A DNA stretch of 53,371 nt from an uncultured Clostridium sp. (lineage in GTDB: Bacteria > Bacillota > Clostridia > Lachnospirales > Lachnospiraceae): the NCBI GenBank assembly GCA_900542035.1, contig UQMJ01000020.1:1-53371 (forward strand), written 5' to 3'. How positions within the stretch are numbered: the first letter of the stretch is position 1; each line of letters begins with the position of its first letter. The translations under genes and the position numbers were made by a program. The notes under the pieces are model-generated. The model ran no database searches. It had not been told where the DNA came from and saw only the letters and a program-made list of their open reading frames with translations. Shown here piece by piece: positions 7,877 through 15,726 of this stretch.

Positions 7877-8629
7877 TTAATAATAAACTGATAATGGTTT
7901 TCCGTTGATTTTCATAATTTCAAAATCCACCCGATAAATATCTGAAAGATTCTCCTTCGTAATTACTTCTTCAACGGTTCCAAATTTTGCTATTTTTCCA
8001 TCTGAAAACGCACAGATGTAATCGGAATAAAACACCGCATAATTGATTTCATGGAGAACCATGACAATGGTTTTTCCCAGTTCATCGCAAAGTTTCCTTA
8101 CGGTCCGCATCAGGTTGGAGGCGTGGTAAATATCCAGATTGTTGGTCGGTTCATCCAGCAAAATATAATCTGTATCCTGAGCGATTACCATGGCAATATA
8201 GGCCCGCTGCCTCTGCCCGCCGGAAAGTTCGTCGATAAACCGGTTTTCAAATTCTCCCAGTTCCATATAAGCAATCGCCTGGTCTACCATTTCCTGATCT
8301 TCCCTGGTCAGGCGGCTTCCGGAATAAGGAAAGCGTCCAAAAGACACCAGTTCCCTTACTGTCAGTTTCATCTGCACATTGTTGTGCTGTGTGAGAATCG
8401 CCAGCTTTTTAGCAAGTTCTTTGCTTTTCCACCTGGAAATATCCCTGTCTTCAAACTGGACTTGGCCGGAGTCTTTGGCAACCAGCCTGGAAATCATTCC
8501 CATTACCGTAGACTTTCCTGCTCCGTTTGGGCCAATAAGAGACAGCACCTTTCCTTTCGGAATTTCAAAGCTGACCGAATCTACAACTGCTTTTCCATCA
8601 TACTTTTTTATCAAATCCAATACATTCAT
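7877..8629 (-). CDS. FecE-type ABC transporter ATPase
   Basis: A 250-residue ATP-binding subunit. Walker A is GPNGAGKS (~33-40), the signature is LSGGQRQRAYIAM and Walker B is YILLDEPTNNLD, with the switch His in VLHEIN. This is the pattern of ATPases serving iron-chelate importers. It starts 3 bp after the stop of the permease gene upstream and is followed 30 bp later by the binding-protein gene. Confidence 0.9.
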   Translation of the reverse strand: MNVLDLIKKYDGKAVVDSVSFEIPKGKVLSLIGPNGAGKSTVMGMISRLVAKDSGQVQFEDRDISRWKSKELAKKLAILTQHNNVQMKLTVRELVSFGRFPYSGSRLTREDQEMVDQAIAYMELGEFENRFIDELSGGQRQRAYIAMVIAQDTDYILLDEPTNNLDIYHASNLMRTVRKLCDELGKTIVMVLHEINYAVFYSDYICAFSDGKIAKFGTVEEVITKENLSDIYRVDFEIMKINGKPLSVYY

Positions 8630-8632
8630 TTC

Positions 8633-9616
8633 TTAATATCCTTCCTTCTTAAACAGCAGCAGATAGAGAAAATAAATTCCTCCTCCGATGGTAATAAAGG
8701 TGCTGATTGGAACTGCAAACGAAAAAATGTGTTCCATCATCAGCTGTCCTCCAATAATTGCCAGCATTCCCATCAAAGCCGATCCTACTATCAGATGGAT
8801 ATGGCGGTAAGTTTTCAGCATCTGCCTTGCAAGGTTGGCAATAATAAGTCCCAGAAAAGATACCGGACCGACCATTGCCGTCGCAATGGCAATACAAAGA
8901 ACCACTCCAAGCAGCAGCCTGCGGATTGTACGATCGTAATCCACTCCCAGGTTAACCGCCTGATCCTTTCCCAGCGTAATCACGTCCAGCAGCATCAGAT
9001 CCTTCCTCAAGCATATTGCCAGGAACACCAGAAGAATCAGGGACAGTACAATGATTTCGGAATTAACATTGTTGAAATCTGCTACCAGCGTTGTCAAAAG
9101 AGTATCGTATTCATTTGGTTCCATAACCCGTACCAGAGTGGACTGGATACTTCCAAAAAAGGAAGACAGCACCGTTCCAATCAAAAGGACATAAAGCACA
9201 TTATGGTTTGTCTTCTGAAACAGATACCAGTAAATAAAGGTTGCGGTCCCAGCCATAATGACCAGGTCAATGAGGAACGACAAATTGGCATTGACGGCCA
9301 GCACGCTTCCGGAACCAACGCAGAATACTACCGCCGTATGAATCAGGGAATACATGGAATTCATTCCCAAAAGGCAGGGCGTTACAATCCGGTTGTTAAT
9401 AACCGACTGAAAAACGATTGACGCGCCGCCGATAGCAAAAGCCGCTATCAGCATAACTGCCAGCGTCGGAATTCTCAGCTTCATAACAAACTGGAATAAT
9501 TTCGGATTGTACATTTTGGAATCTATAAGCAGATATGCCGCAGCTGCCCCGACTACCAGGATGGTCAGCGCTGTCAGCTTTTTTATATTTTCCCGATATC
9601 GCTTTGTCTCATCCAC
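8633..9616 (-). CDS. FecCD-family iron-chelate permease (second subunit)
   Basis: A 327-residue membrane subunit with about nine or ten hydrophobic helices. The FecCD landmarks TPCLLGMNSMYSLIHT, LGKDQAVNLGVDYDRTIRRL and GPVSFLGLIIANLARQML (the ATPase-coupling loop) are visible. A GTG start at 9616 is preferred because AAGGAGG lies 9 bases upstream; this makes an 8-bp overlap with the preceding permease gene, and the longer frame to 9664 has no good ribosome site. It pairs with the permease encoded immediately upstream. Confidence 0.88.
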   Translation of the reverse strand: MDETKRYRENIKKLTALTILVVGAAAAYLLIDSKMYNPKLFQFVMKLRIPTLAVMLIAAFAIGGASIVFQSVINNRIVTPCLLGMNSMYSLIHTAVVFCVGSGSVLAVNANLSFLIDLVIMAGTATFIYWYLFQKTNHNVLYVLLIGTVLSSFFGSIQSTLVRVMEPNEYDTLLTTLVADFNNVNSEIIVLSLILLVFLAICLRKDLMLLDVITLGKDQAVNLGVDYDRTIRRLLLGVVLCIAIATAMVGPVSFLGLIIANLARQMLKTYRHIHLIVGSALMGMLAIIGGQLMMEHIFSFAVPISTFITIGGGIYFLYLLLFKKEGY

Positions 9617-10640
9617 AGCAGCCGCCCTCCTTTCCACGCACCAGCCGGATTGCCTTTCTGCCATTTTTCAGCTTATACAGCAAAAGGCCGATAAAAAGAA
9701 TACTGCCTGCAATTCCAATAATCAGTTCTATCGGCAATTCATACGGCATAATTACCGACCTGGCAATCATATCCGCTCCCAGGACAAAAATAGCTCCTAA
9801 CAGCGCCGTATCCGCCAGCGTTCCTCTTATTTTGTCGCCCCGAAACATGGCGATAATATTGGGAATTAAGAGGCCGATATAAGAAATGGATCCTACAACG
9901 GTTACCACGCTGGCAGTTATCATGGCTGCAATGGTCAGCCCCAGAAATAAAACCAGTTTATAATTGACTCCCAGGTTGTTGGAAAAGTCCTCTCCCATTC
10001 CCACAATATTAAAGTGATTCGCATACAGGAATGCCACTGCCACTAAAGGCGCCGACAGATAAACCAGTTCATAATTGCCCTTTATAACCAGGGAAAACGA
10101 CCCTACCAGAAACGAGGACAGCTGCTGGGTTACTTCATATTTGTATGCAAGGAAATTCGTAACGCCTCCAATTACATTGCCAAACATAATTCCTACTAAT
10201 GGAACCATAACTGCGTCTTTCAATTTGACTCTCTGGATGAACCATACAAAAATCCATGTACCCGCAATGGCTGCGGAAAAAGAAAACAGGGTTTTCCCCC
10301 ACATTCCCATATTGGGCATAAAAAGAAGGGATAACAAAATCCCAAACTGAGCTGCTGAAATCGTAGCTCCAGTTGTTGGAGAAACAAATTTATTCATGCA
10401 GAGCTGCTGCATAATCAGTCCGGCAATACTCATTCCCGATCCCGTACAAAAAATTGCCAGAAGTCTTGGAATCCTGGACAGCAGAAATACCTTTCGTTCC
10501 ATAGTATCTCCGCCATTAAAAAGCTCTGCTGCTGGAATATCAATCACGCCAATAAACAGGGAAATCACTGACAATATCAGCAAAATTATGCTTAATACTG
10601 CAGTGCCAAACCAGCTTTGGCGATACAATCGTTCTAACAT
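9609..10640 (-). CDS. FecCD-family iron-chelate permease (first subunit)
   Basis: A 343-residue polytopic permease, first gene of the operon. Typical FecCD segments are RIPRLLAIFCTGSGMSIAGL, SPTTGATISAAQFG, FSNNLGVNYKL and GSISYIGLLIPNIIAMFRGD (coupling loop). It forms the heterodimeric channel with the next gene product. The promoter region 44 bp upstream carries a perfect dyad shared with the neighbouring AraC gene, which suggests metal-dependent repression. Confidence 0.88.
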   Translation of the reverse strand: MLERLYRQSWFGTAVLSIILLILSVISLFIGVIDIPAAELFNGGDTMERKVFLLSRIPRLLAIFCTGSGMSIAGLIMQQLCMNKFVSPTTGATISAAQFGILLSLLFMPNMGMWGKTLFSFSAAIAGTWIFVWFIQRVKLKDAVMVPLVGIMFGNVIGGVTNFLAYKYEVTQQLSSFLVGSFSLVIKGNYELVYLSAPLVAVAFLYANHFNIVGMGEDFSNNLGVNYKLVLFLGLTIAAMITASVVTVVGSISYIGLLIPNIIAMFRGDKIRGTLADTALLGAIFVLGADMIARSVIMPYELPIELIIGIAGSILFIGLLLYKLKNGRKAIRLVRGKEGGCCG

Positions 10641-10683
10641 ACCGTATCCATGTCCTCTCTTTCGTTTGTTTCTTTTTGCTTTT

Positions 10684-10699
10684 GTTAGTTTTCACTAAC
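10684..10699 (-). promoter_or_regulatory. DtxR-like operator before the iron transporter
   Basis: GTTAGTTTTCACTAAC is a 6-4-6 dyad. Read on the minus strand it lies just downstream of a -10-like TTATAA (about 10700-10705), so a bound repressor would block initiation. Nearly the same sequence, with the same flank, occurs at 11819-11833 before the AraC gene. TTAG/CTAA half-sites recall DtxR/IdeR iron boxes. The actual repressor is not in the window. Confidence 0.55.
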
Positions 10700-10818
10700 T
10701 TATAATGTAAAAAGAAGGCCGCCTTACTTCTTAGACGACCCGCTTATAGTACCATACCAGATTCTTCCCTTCCACTCCAAGAAAACAGAAAAAAACTCCA
10801 ATCAAACACTGCACTTTT

Positions 10819-11766
10819 TCATTTATCTATATTCCTCTCTCCGTTTATACGGCTGCGGCGCCGGTATCCAGTCGGTGTTTCCCCAATCACTTTGCGGAAA
10901 GCTGCAGCAAATTTGCTTCCATTTTCGTATCCATATTCATTGGCAATCGTCAAAATTGATTTTTCTGTCCCTGCCAGTTCAAACGCCGCCTGCTGCATCT
11001 TCTGGGCGCGGATATACTCGTATACGGAAAGTCCGTAAACGCCCCGAAATGCATTCTGCAGATGGCTTTTGGAAATTCCAAATGTTTCTGCCAGTTCTGT
11101 TACCGTACATTCCCTGTCAGTCCGGTTTTTCAGATAAGCAGCCGCTTTCCCTGCAAGCTCTACCTGGGTCTGGGACAGCGATACCGCAGATACCTTATTT
11201 TCTTCTGGATCGATTCCGCTGAGAACCAGCAGCAACTCTAATATTTTAATTTTCAAAAATCCCTTTTTATATTGTTCCGGAATGGAATACAATTCATCAA
11301 AAATATGTTCGACATACGGCTTTTTACGGACTACAAAGCTGCCTTTTCCGCCGCAGAGACGTTCTGCCACTAAAAGCGGCGAGACATTCACATCCTTCAG
11401 AAAACAGGATACGCATTTGGGCGCAATACCGGTATGAATCCGTATGGTAATCCCATGATAATGACACTGGGGAAATTTCAATTCCAGCTCTTCTTCTTTC
11501 CTCATAATTACAGACAAATCTCCTGGCTTCAGGTAGAAAAATCCACCTCGAAAATGCTGTTCCACTCTGCCTTGCTGGCAGTGCCGGATTTCTATTATGG
11601 TATCTTTCTCCGGCGCTTCCAGTTTTCTTCTGTCCATATGTACGGTATGGTACGACAGTTCAATCCCAGGAAATACCTGGTGTAAATGCATCTGTGCAGT
11701 TCCGGTTTTATTTTCATAAAGATAGACGGTTTCCTCTTCTGAAAGAATTTTCGTCGTTGCTTCCAT
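10819..11766 (-). CDS. AraC-family regulator, probably of iron-chelate uptake
   Basis: A 315-residue regulator. The N-terminal ~200 residues form a ligand-binding part with a cupin-like stretch (FFYLKPGDLSVI), and residues ~215-305 carry two helix-turn-helix units: TVTELAETFGISKSHLQNAF and ILTIANEYGYENGSKFAAAF, then RKVIGETPTGYRR. It lies directly upstream of the iron transporter on the same strand. Such regulators often sense the ferric siderophore and activate the adjacent uptake genes; that role is inferred here. AAAGGAAAAG precedes ATG. A weak hairpin with a T-run on the minus strand near 10709-10733 may end its transcript before the transporter promoter. Confidence 0.85.
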   Translation of the reverse strand: MEATTKILSEEETVYLYENKTGTAQMHLHQVFPGIELSYHTVHMDRRKLEAPEKDTIIEIRHCQQGRVEQHFRGGFFYLKPGDLSVIMRKEEELELKFPQCHYHGITIRIHTGIAPKCVSCFLKDVNVSPLLVAERLCGGKGSFVVRKKPYVEHIFDELYSIPEQYKKGFLKIKILELLLVLSGIDPEENKVSAVSLSQTQVELAGKAAAYLKNRTDRECTVTELAETFGISKSHLQNAFRGVYGLSVYEYIRAQKMQQAAFELAGTEKSILTIANEYGYENGSKFAAAFRKVIGETPTGYRRRSRINGERNIDK

Positions 11767-11818
11767 AACTTTTCCTTTCCTTTGTTCTATTCCATTCGCT
11801 GCCTATTTCATCTTTTAA

Positions 11819-11833
11819 TTAGTTTTAACTAAC
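11819..11833 (-). promoter_or_regulatory. DtxR-like operator before the AraC gene
   Basis: TTAGTTTTAACTAA is a perfect dyad. On the minus strand it reads GTTAGTTAAAACTAA followed by an A-rich flank ending AAAAG, the same flank as at 10684-10699. It lies about 50 bp before the AraC start and downstream of a -10-like TAAAAT. Confidence 0.55.
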
Positions 11834-11903
11834 CCATGATTTTAAAAAATGGCGGGCATTTTACCTCCGCAGTGTGTTATCATAACATACTTTTTCTCTT
11901 TTG

Positions 11904-11933
11904 TACATATGCGCCATCCCTTCTGCATAAGTT
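11904..11933 (+). promoter_or_regulatory. possible sigma-E type promoter of spoIIID
   Basis: ACATAT and CATAAGTT separated as in mother-cell sigma-E promoters (about 14 bp spacer) lie 28 bp before the spoIIID ATG. SpoIIID is known to be sigma-E dependent in bacilli and clostridia. The match to consensus is partial. Confidence 0.35.
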
Positions 11934-11960
11934 GTAAAAAACATTTTCAGGGGTAAACCC

Positions 11961-12239
11961 ATGAAGGAATACATCGAAGAGCGCGCAGTCGCCATTGCCA
12001 ATTACATCATCGACCACAATGCCACCGTCCGGCAAACGGCGAAGAAATTCGGAATCAGCAAGTCGACGGTTCATAAGGACGTAACCGAACGTCTCTGCCA
12101 TATTAACCCAGGCCTGGCCGCCCAGGCCAGAATCGTATTAGATGTAAACAAATCCGAGCGTCACATTCGGGGCGGACTGGCCACCCGCGAAAAATATCAG
12201 CACAGACTGGCAATCTGCAGCAAGGGCGATGAAGATTAA
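11961..12239 (+). CDS. spoIIID: sporulation transcriptional regulator SpoIIID
   Basis: A 92-residue DNA-binding protein of the mother-cell sporulation programme, matching the usual family length. The start MKEYIEERAVAIANYIIDHN is followed by the helix-turn-helix VRQTAKKFGISKSTVHKDVT (~23-42) and a basic C-terminal helix (GLATREKYQH). AGGGG precedes ATG by 8 bases. It is a single gene flanked by unrelated metabolic operons, ended by the hairpin at 12266-12302. It is the best evidence that the organism forms endospores. Confidence 0.95.
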   Translation: MKEYIEERAVAIANYIIDHNATVRQTAKKFGISKSTVHKDVTERLCHINPGLAAQARIVLDVNKSERHIRGGLATREKYQHRLAICSKGDED

Positions 12240-12265
12240 TTGCAGGAAAGATTCTATAAATAATG

Positions 12266-12302
12266 CAGGGCATTCAGCGGAAACGATACGTTGAATGCCC
12301 TG
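12266..12302. terminator. bidirectional terminator after spoIIID
   Basis: A perfect 11-bp stem (CAGGGCATTCA at 12266-12276 with 12292-12302) lies between the convergent spoIIID and the dehydratase gene. The plus-strand tail is only ATTTTG. Confidence 0.65.
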
Positions 12303-12318
12303 ATTTTGAAATTTAGTT

Positions 12319-13467
12319 TTACCAATCTTTAACAGAACCGTCAAAAGCCCTTTTGGCTTCATTGCTTCCTCGCTCTTTAGCAGGATAAAGAGTAGTCGCA
12401 TCTTCTGACAATTCTAGTCCGATACCTGGCGCGTCCGGAATCAAAAGGCAGCCATCTTTTACCTGTAAAGGTTGTTTCACCATTGCATCTTCTGCTCCAT
12501 TCAGGCAGAATCCAGGAAGCTCCTGAATGCCCAGATTGGGAATGGACGCACAAATCTGCAGGCAGGCCGCAGTGGATACCGGTCCTAACGGATTGTGTGG
12601 AATTACTAGCACGTCATTGGCTTCCGCTAAAGCACAAATTTTTTTACTGGTTGTAATACCGCCTACAGCGCAGACATCAGGGCGGACATACTGACAGACG
12701 TGACGGCTCATAAGCATTTGGAATTCTTTCAAATCAATGAAACGTTCTCCTGTGGCAATAGGTACGCCAATTTTCCCTGCGACTTCCGCCATAGAATCAA
12801 TATTGTCCGGTGTAATCGGATCCTCTAATGCCATAGGGCGATATTTTTCCACCTCTCTTCCAAAAGTAATGGCCTCCGGCATCGTCATGCCGCGATGCGC
12901 TTCCAGAACAAAATCAAAATCTGCGCCAACGGCTTCCCTGCATACACGCACTTTTTCCACTTCCCGTTCCACTCTTCCAGAAAAGAATTCATCTCTTCCT
13001 CCTATCGTGCTTTTAATTGGGCCGTTGACAAAAATTTTCGCAGCAGTAAATCCCTTTGCTTTTAAGTCTGCATACCCCTTTGCCAATGCTTCTAAATCCT
13101 CTTCTTTCGTCATAACCGAAGCATATACCCGAATTTTATCCCTTGTTTTTCCACCTAATAGTTCATATACTGGAACGCCCAGTGCCTTTCCTTTAATATC
13201 CCAGAGTGCAATATCAATTGCAGAAATAGCGCTCATAATCACAGAACCACGAAAATAGACGGAACGATAAAAATTCTGGTTAATGTCTTCTATTTTAAGG
13301 GGATTCTTGCCAATCAGATATGAAGAAAATTTATGAATGGCAGCGGCAGTCGCATCCAGGTATCCCCAGTTTCCGGCTTCTCCCAGACCTACAATTCCTT
13401 CATCTGTGTAAATATGAATGAAAAGATAATGCTTTGCGTAAAGCAGTTTTATATCTGTAATTTTCAT
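12319..13467 (-). CDS. second mandelate racemase family acid-sugar dehydratase
   Basis: A 382-residue enolase-superfamily enzyme. Barrel ligands are Glu189 (in LEAHRG), Glu215 (ALEDP) and Glu241 (ATGERF); His191 and His291 (VIPHNP) are probable catalytic bases. Each aligns at exactly the same residue number as in the enzyme at 1910-3037, but the first ligand is Glu where that enzyme has Asp. The capping-domain motif SAISAIDIALWDIKGKALG is nearly identical in type. AGGAG precedes ATG. The start overlaps by 4 bp the end of a broken esterase gene and follows an SLC13-like permease gene, so the set takes up and dehydrates a sugar acid. The substrate is probably different from that of the first enzyme, because the sequences differ widely outside the motifs. 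Confidence 0.85.
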   Translation of the reverse strand: MKITDIKLLYAKHYLFIHIYTDEGIVGLGEAGNWGYLDATAAAIHKFSSYLIGKNPLKIEDINQNFYRSVYFRGSVIMSAISAIDIALWDIKGKALGVPVYELLGGKTRDKIRVYASVMTKEEDLEALAKGYADLKAKGFTAAKIFVNGPIKSTIGGRDEFFSGRVEREVEKVRVCREAVGADFDFVLEAHRGMTMPEAITFGREVEKYRPMALEDPITPDNIDSMAEVAGKIGVPIATGERFIDLKEFQMLMSRHVCQYVRPDVCAVGGITTSKKICALAEANDVLVIPHNPLGPVSTAACLQICASIPNLGIQELPGFCLNGAEDAMVKQPLQVKDGCLLIPDAPGIGLELSEDATTLYPAKERGSNEAKRAFDGSVKDW

Positions 13468-13957
13468 AGTAAGTTCTCCTGCTCCTTTCGAAATGGTGTT
13501 TTTGCAAAATGCCAGTAAAAGAAATCACAGTGGAGATCCAGTGCTTTCTCCCATCCTTCTGTACGATTAACGGAAAAACCGTGAATGGCTTCTGGAATCC
13601 GCTTCATCGTTACCGTCACTCCTGCTTCAGTCAGTCTCTGTGCAAACTGTTCCGTTTCATTTTTCAAACTGTCCTTTCCGGCTGATATGACCAAACAATC
13701 TGGGAAACTTCTTAATTGTACCAAAGAGGCTTTGACAGGGGAACATAGGGGATTTTCTGTCTCTCTTTTTGTACAATAAAAACTTTGGTAGAGCGCTTCC
13801 CTCTCAGCTCGGTCTACTGCTTTTTCATCATACTGCTGTGTATCATTTAGACGATCTAAAGGATTTACCGTATGATCTGCTGGAAAATATTCCATCGGAT
13901 CTGTTCTGCCATTCGGATCATTTCCTTTTTTGACGGTGTTTCCGATATTAGATTCAT
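13464..13957 (-). pseudogene. broken alpha/beta-hydrolase (HSL-type esterase)
   Basis: The open part (up to 13895, 143 residues) is the C-terminal third of an acetyl-esterase/HSL-family hydrolase. It has the family's acid segment (CLVISAGKDSLKNETEQFAQ, Asp of the triad) and the catalytic-His segment (IPEAIHGFSVNR). The nucleophile region (GxSxG) and oxyanion HGG motif are absent. Upstream, an ATG at 13957 with a good AGAGAGGAG site opens a frame that stops after 30 codons and is out of phase with the remaining C-terminal part. A large internal deletion with a frameshift explains this best. It sits exactly between permease and dehydratase genes, so the intact operon probably included de-esterification of an acylated sugar acid. 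Confidence 0.7.
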
Positions 13958-13993
13958 TATTGCAGGACTCCTCTCTTCACTGTTTTCGTTCTT

Positions 13994-15286
13994 TTAGAAT
14001 GCTGGAAATACGGTCATTGTGTAAAAAATGTATACAACTGGAAGAATTAAGGTAATAACCGCTCCGCTTTTTACTAAAGAAGGTAAATCATAACCGCCGT
14101 CCGCCATACACATAGGCACTGCTGGGGTTGCCATTGGAGTCAGAAATGCAGTTAAGCTTCCAGCATTTACTAAAATAATCAGGCCAATCGGATTTGCCCC
14201 CAAAGATGCACAGGTCAGCAGACAAATTGGTACAAATACTGCTGATACAGCACGATTCAGCATAAACTGGGTCAGCAGGAATGGAATAATGAAGAATACT
14301 GCGCCTAAAACATAGCTATTGTGAGTACCGCCTACTGCATTTGCCAAGGCATTTCCGATCATGTCTCCGGCTCCTGTATTAGTAAGAGCTGTTCCCAAAG
14401 CCAACGCGCCAACAAACAGCATCAGCATATCCCAGGGAATATCGCGGAGAGCACTTTTCTGATCCACAACGCCAAACAGCACCATTAAAAGACTTCCTAC
14501 CAGTGCAATAAACCACGTAGGCTGTCCCAGCTGTGCAGAAAAAATCAGCGCAATAATGGTCAGAAAGAAAATTACAATGCCAATTTTATCTACAACTGGA
14601 GATAATGCCTTCTGTGACTGCTGGGCTAACTGCTCTTTTGCTTCTATTGGCAGAACAGGCTGTTTAGGACAGAATTTTGGACCAACAAATAACGCCCAGG
14701 CGATTACGACAAACAGGATTGGCCAGGCTCCCATCAAAAAGTATATGGGCTGAAAAGTCATTCCGTTGAAACCATAGGTTTCCATGAATCCGGTAAACTG
14801 TCCTGCCTGCTGAATAGCCGTAGGAAGCGGAAGGATTCCGCAGCAGGCAACGCATACTACCATGATTGGGAACATATACACAGAACGGCTGTTTCCTGTC
14901 TTGTCGCACAAAGCTGCTAACAGTGGAGAAACGATTGCATAAACTACCATAGGGCTGGCAATAAAATTGGTCAGCAGCGCTGCCAGCAGCAGATAACCAA
15001 AAAATGCCATACGGAATGACCCCCGCGTCAGGCGCATAATACCATTGCACATATTATTTACCAGCGACGTTCTTCTAAATCCAGCAGCCACAACAAACAT
15101 GGTTGCCATCAAAATCGTATTGTTATTAGAAAATCCTGACAGCGCGCCGCTAGCGTCTATACAGCCTGTTGCAAATAGAGCACACATCGAAAGCAAAGCA
15201 GTAAGCCACATTGGTATTTTGTTTAACATATAGCTGACTAGGGTAATCCCAAAGATTACCATACATAAAATCATTTGTGTTGTCAT
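13994..15286 (-). CDS. SLC13/ArsB-type anion permease
   Basis: A 430-residue integral membrane protein of the ion-transporter superfamily, with about eleven hydrophobic segments. Motifs in each half are ASPMVVYAIVSPL and NAGSLTAFLTPMATPAVPMC, typical of SLC13-like dicarboxylate/anion carriers. AAAGGA precedes ATG. It is the first gene of the operon that continues into the broken esterase and the dehydratase at 12319, so a sugar acid or other carboxylate is the probable substrate. It is only distantly similar to the transporter at 3061. Confidence 0.8.
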   Translation of the reverse strand: MTTQMILCMVIFGITLVSYMLNKIPMWLTALLSMCALFATGCIDASGALSGFSNNNTILMATMFVVAAGFRRTSLVNNMCNGIMRLTRGSFRMAFFGYLLLAALLTNFIASPMVVYAIVSPLLAALCDKTGNSRSVYMFPIMVVCVACCGILPLPTAIQQAGQFTGFMETYGFNGMTFQPIYFLMGAWPILFVVIAWALFVGPKFCPKQPVLPIEAKEQLAQQSQKALSPVVDKIGIVIFFLTIIALIFSAQLGQPTWFIALVGSLLMVLFGVVDQKSALRDIPWDMLMLFVGALALGTALTNTGAGDMIGNALANAVGGTHNSYVLGAVFFIIPFLLTQFMLNRAVSAVFVPICLLTCASLGANPIGLIILVNAGSLTAFLTPMATPAVPMCMADGGYDLPSLVKSGAVITLILPVVYIFYTMTVFPAF

Positions 15287-15410
15287 AATGTGGATGTCCT
15301 TTCCAAAATAATATGATTACGTTCTTAATCAGCGTCACAGGCCTGTTTGCTTGCTGAATGTATGGTTAAAATGTATCAGAAATTTTGCGTACTGTCATTG
15401 CAAATGTTTG

Positions 15411-15441
15411 TGGATTTCTGGAATCTCTGTGTAGAAATCCA
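15411..15441. repeat. 9-bp perfect inverted repeat, candidate AraC site or leader hairpin
   Basis: TGGATTTCT at 15411-15419 and AGAAATCCA at 15433-15441 are separated by 13 nt. It lies 125 bp before the permease start. It could be an operator for the divergent AraC protein or a stem in the permease leader RNA. Confidence 0.45.
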
Positions 15442-15585
15442 GTCAAGTTAAACAACAAACTGCAGCTTTTACAGGAGAAAAAATCCAAACATTTTCCCTG
15501 TATATTTTGTCTAAAAAGGCAATCAGATTTTGTGCATTTCCCCCAAACAGCAATCAACTTTCCTTTCTGCCTATAGTAAATTTCA

Positions 15586-15614
15586 TTGACAATCCAAATT
15601 TTTTCCAGTATTCT
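15586..15614 (+). promoter_or_regulatory. sigma-A promoter of the AraC gene at 15727
   Basis: TTGACA (15586-15591), a 17-bp spacer and TATTCT (15609-15614). The expected start near 15621 gives a leader of about 105 nt. Confidence 0.55.
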
Positions 15615-15726
15615 AAAAATAACCACGCTTTGTCTTTTTTATTTTTCAAAGAATCCTAACAGGGAAATTATTTGGATTTTAAAAAGATATAGAAATGGTA
15701 ATTACTATTAAGAGAGGAACTTAATT

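Larger units (their letters stand above)
15287..15726. other. 440-bp divergent intergenic region
   Basis: This region separates the minus-strand permease operon from the plus-strand AraC gene. It holds the plus-strand promoter at 15586-15614 and the inverted repeat at 15411-15441, both listed. The short open frames found here on either strand have no ribosome site and no recognisable domain, so I do not call a gene. Confidence 0.6.

Noticed and set aside
8051..9421. 456-codon plus-strand open frame
   Set aside because: It is antisense to the iron ATPase and permease genes and crosses both; it has a biased His/Gln/Asn/Lys-rich composition, no ribosome site and no domain.
1910..13467. The two dehydratase genes as a recent duplication
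   Set aside because: Outside the catalytic motifs the proteins differ widely, and their neighbours belong to different transporter branches and regulator families.
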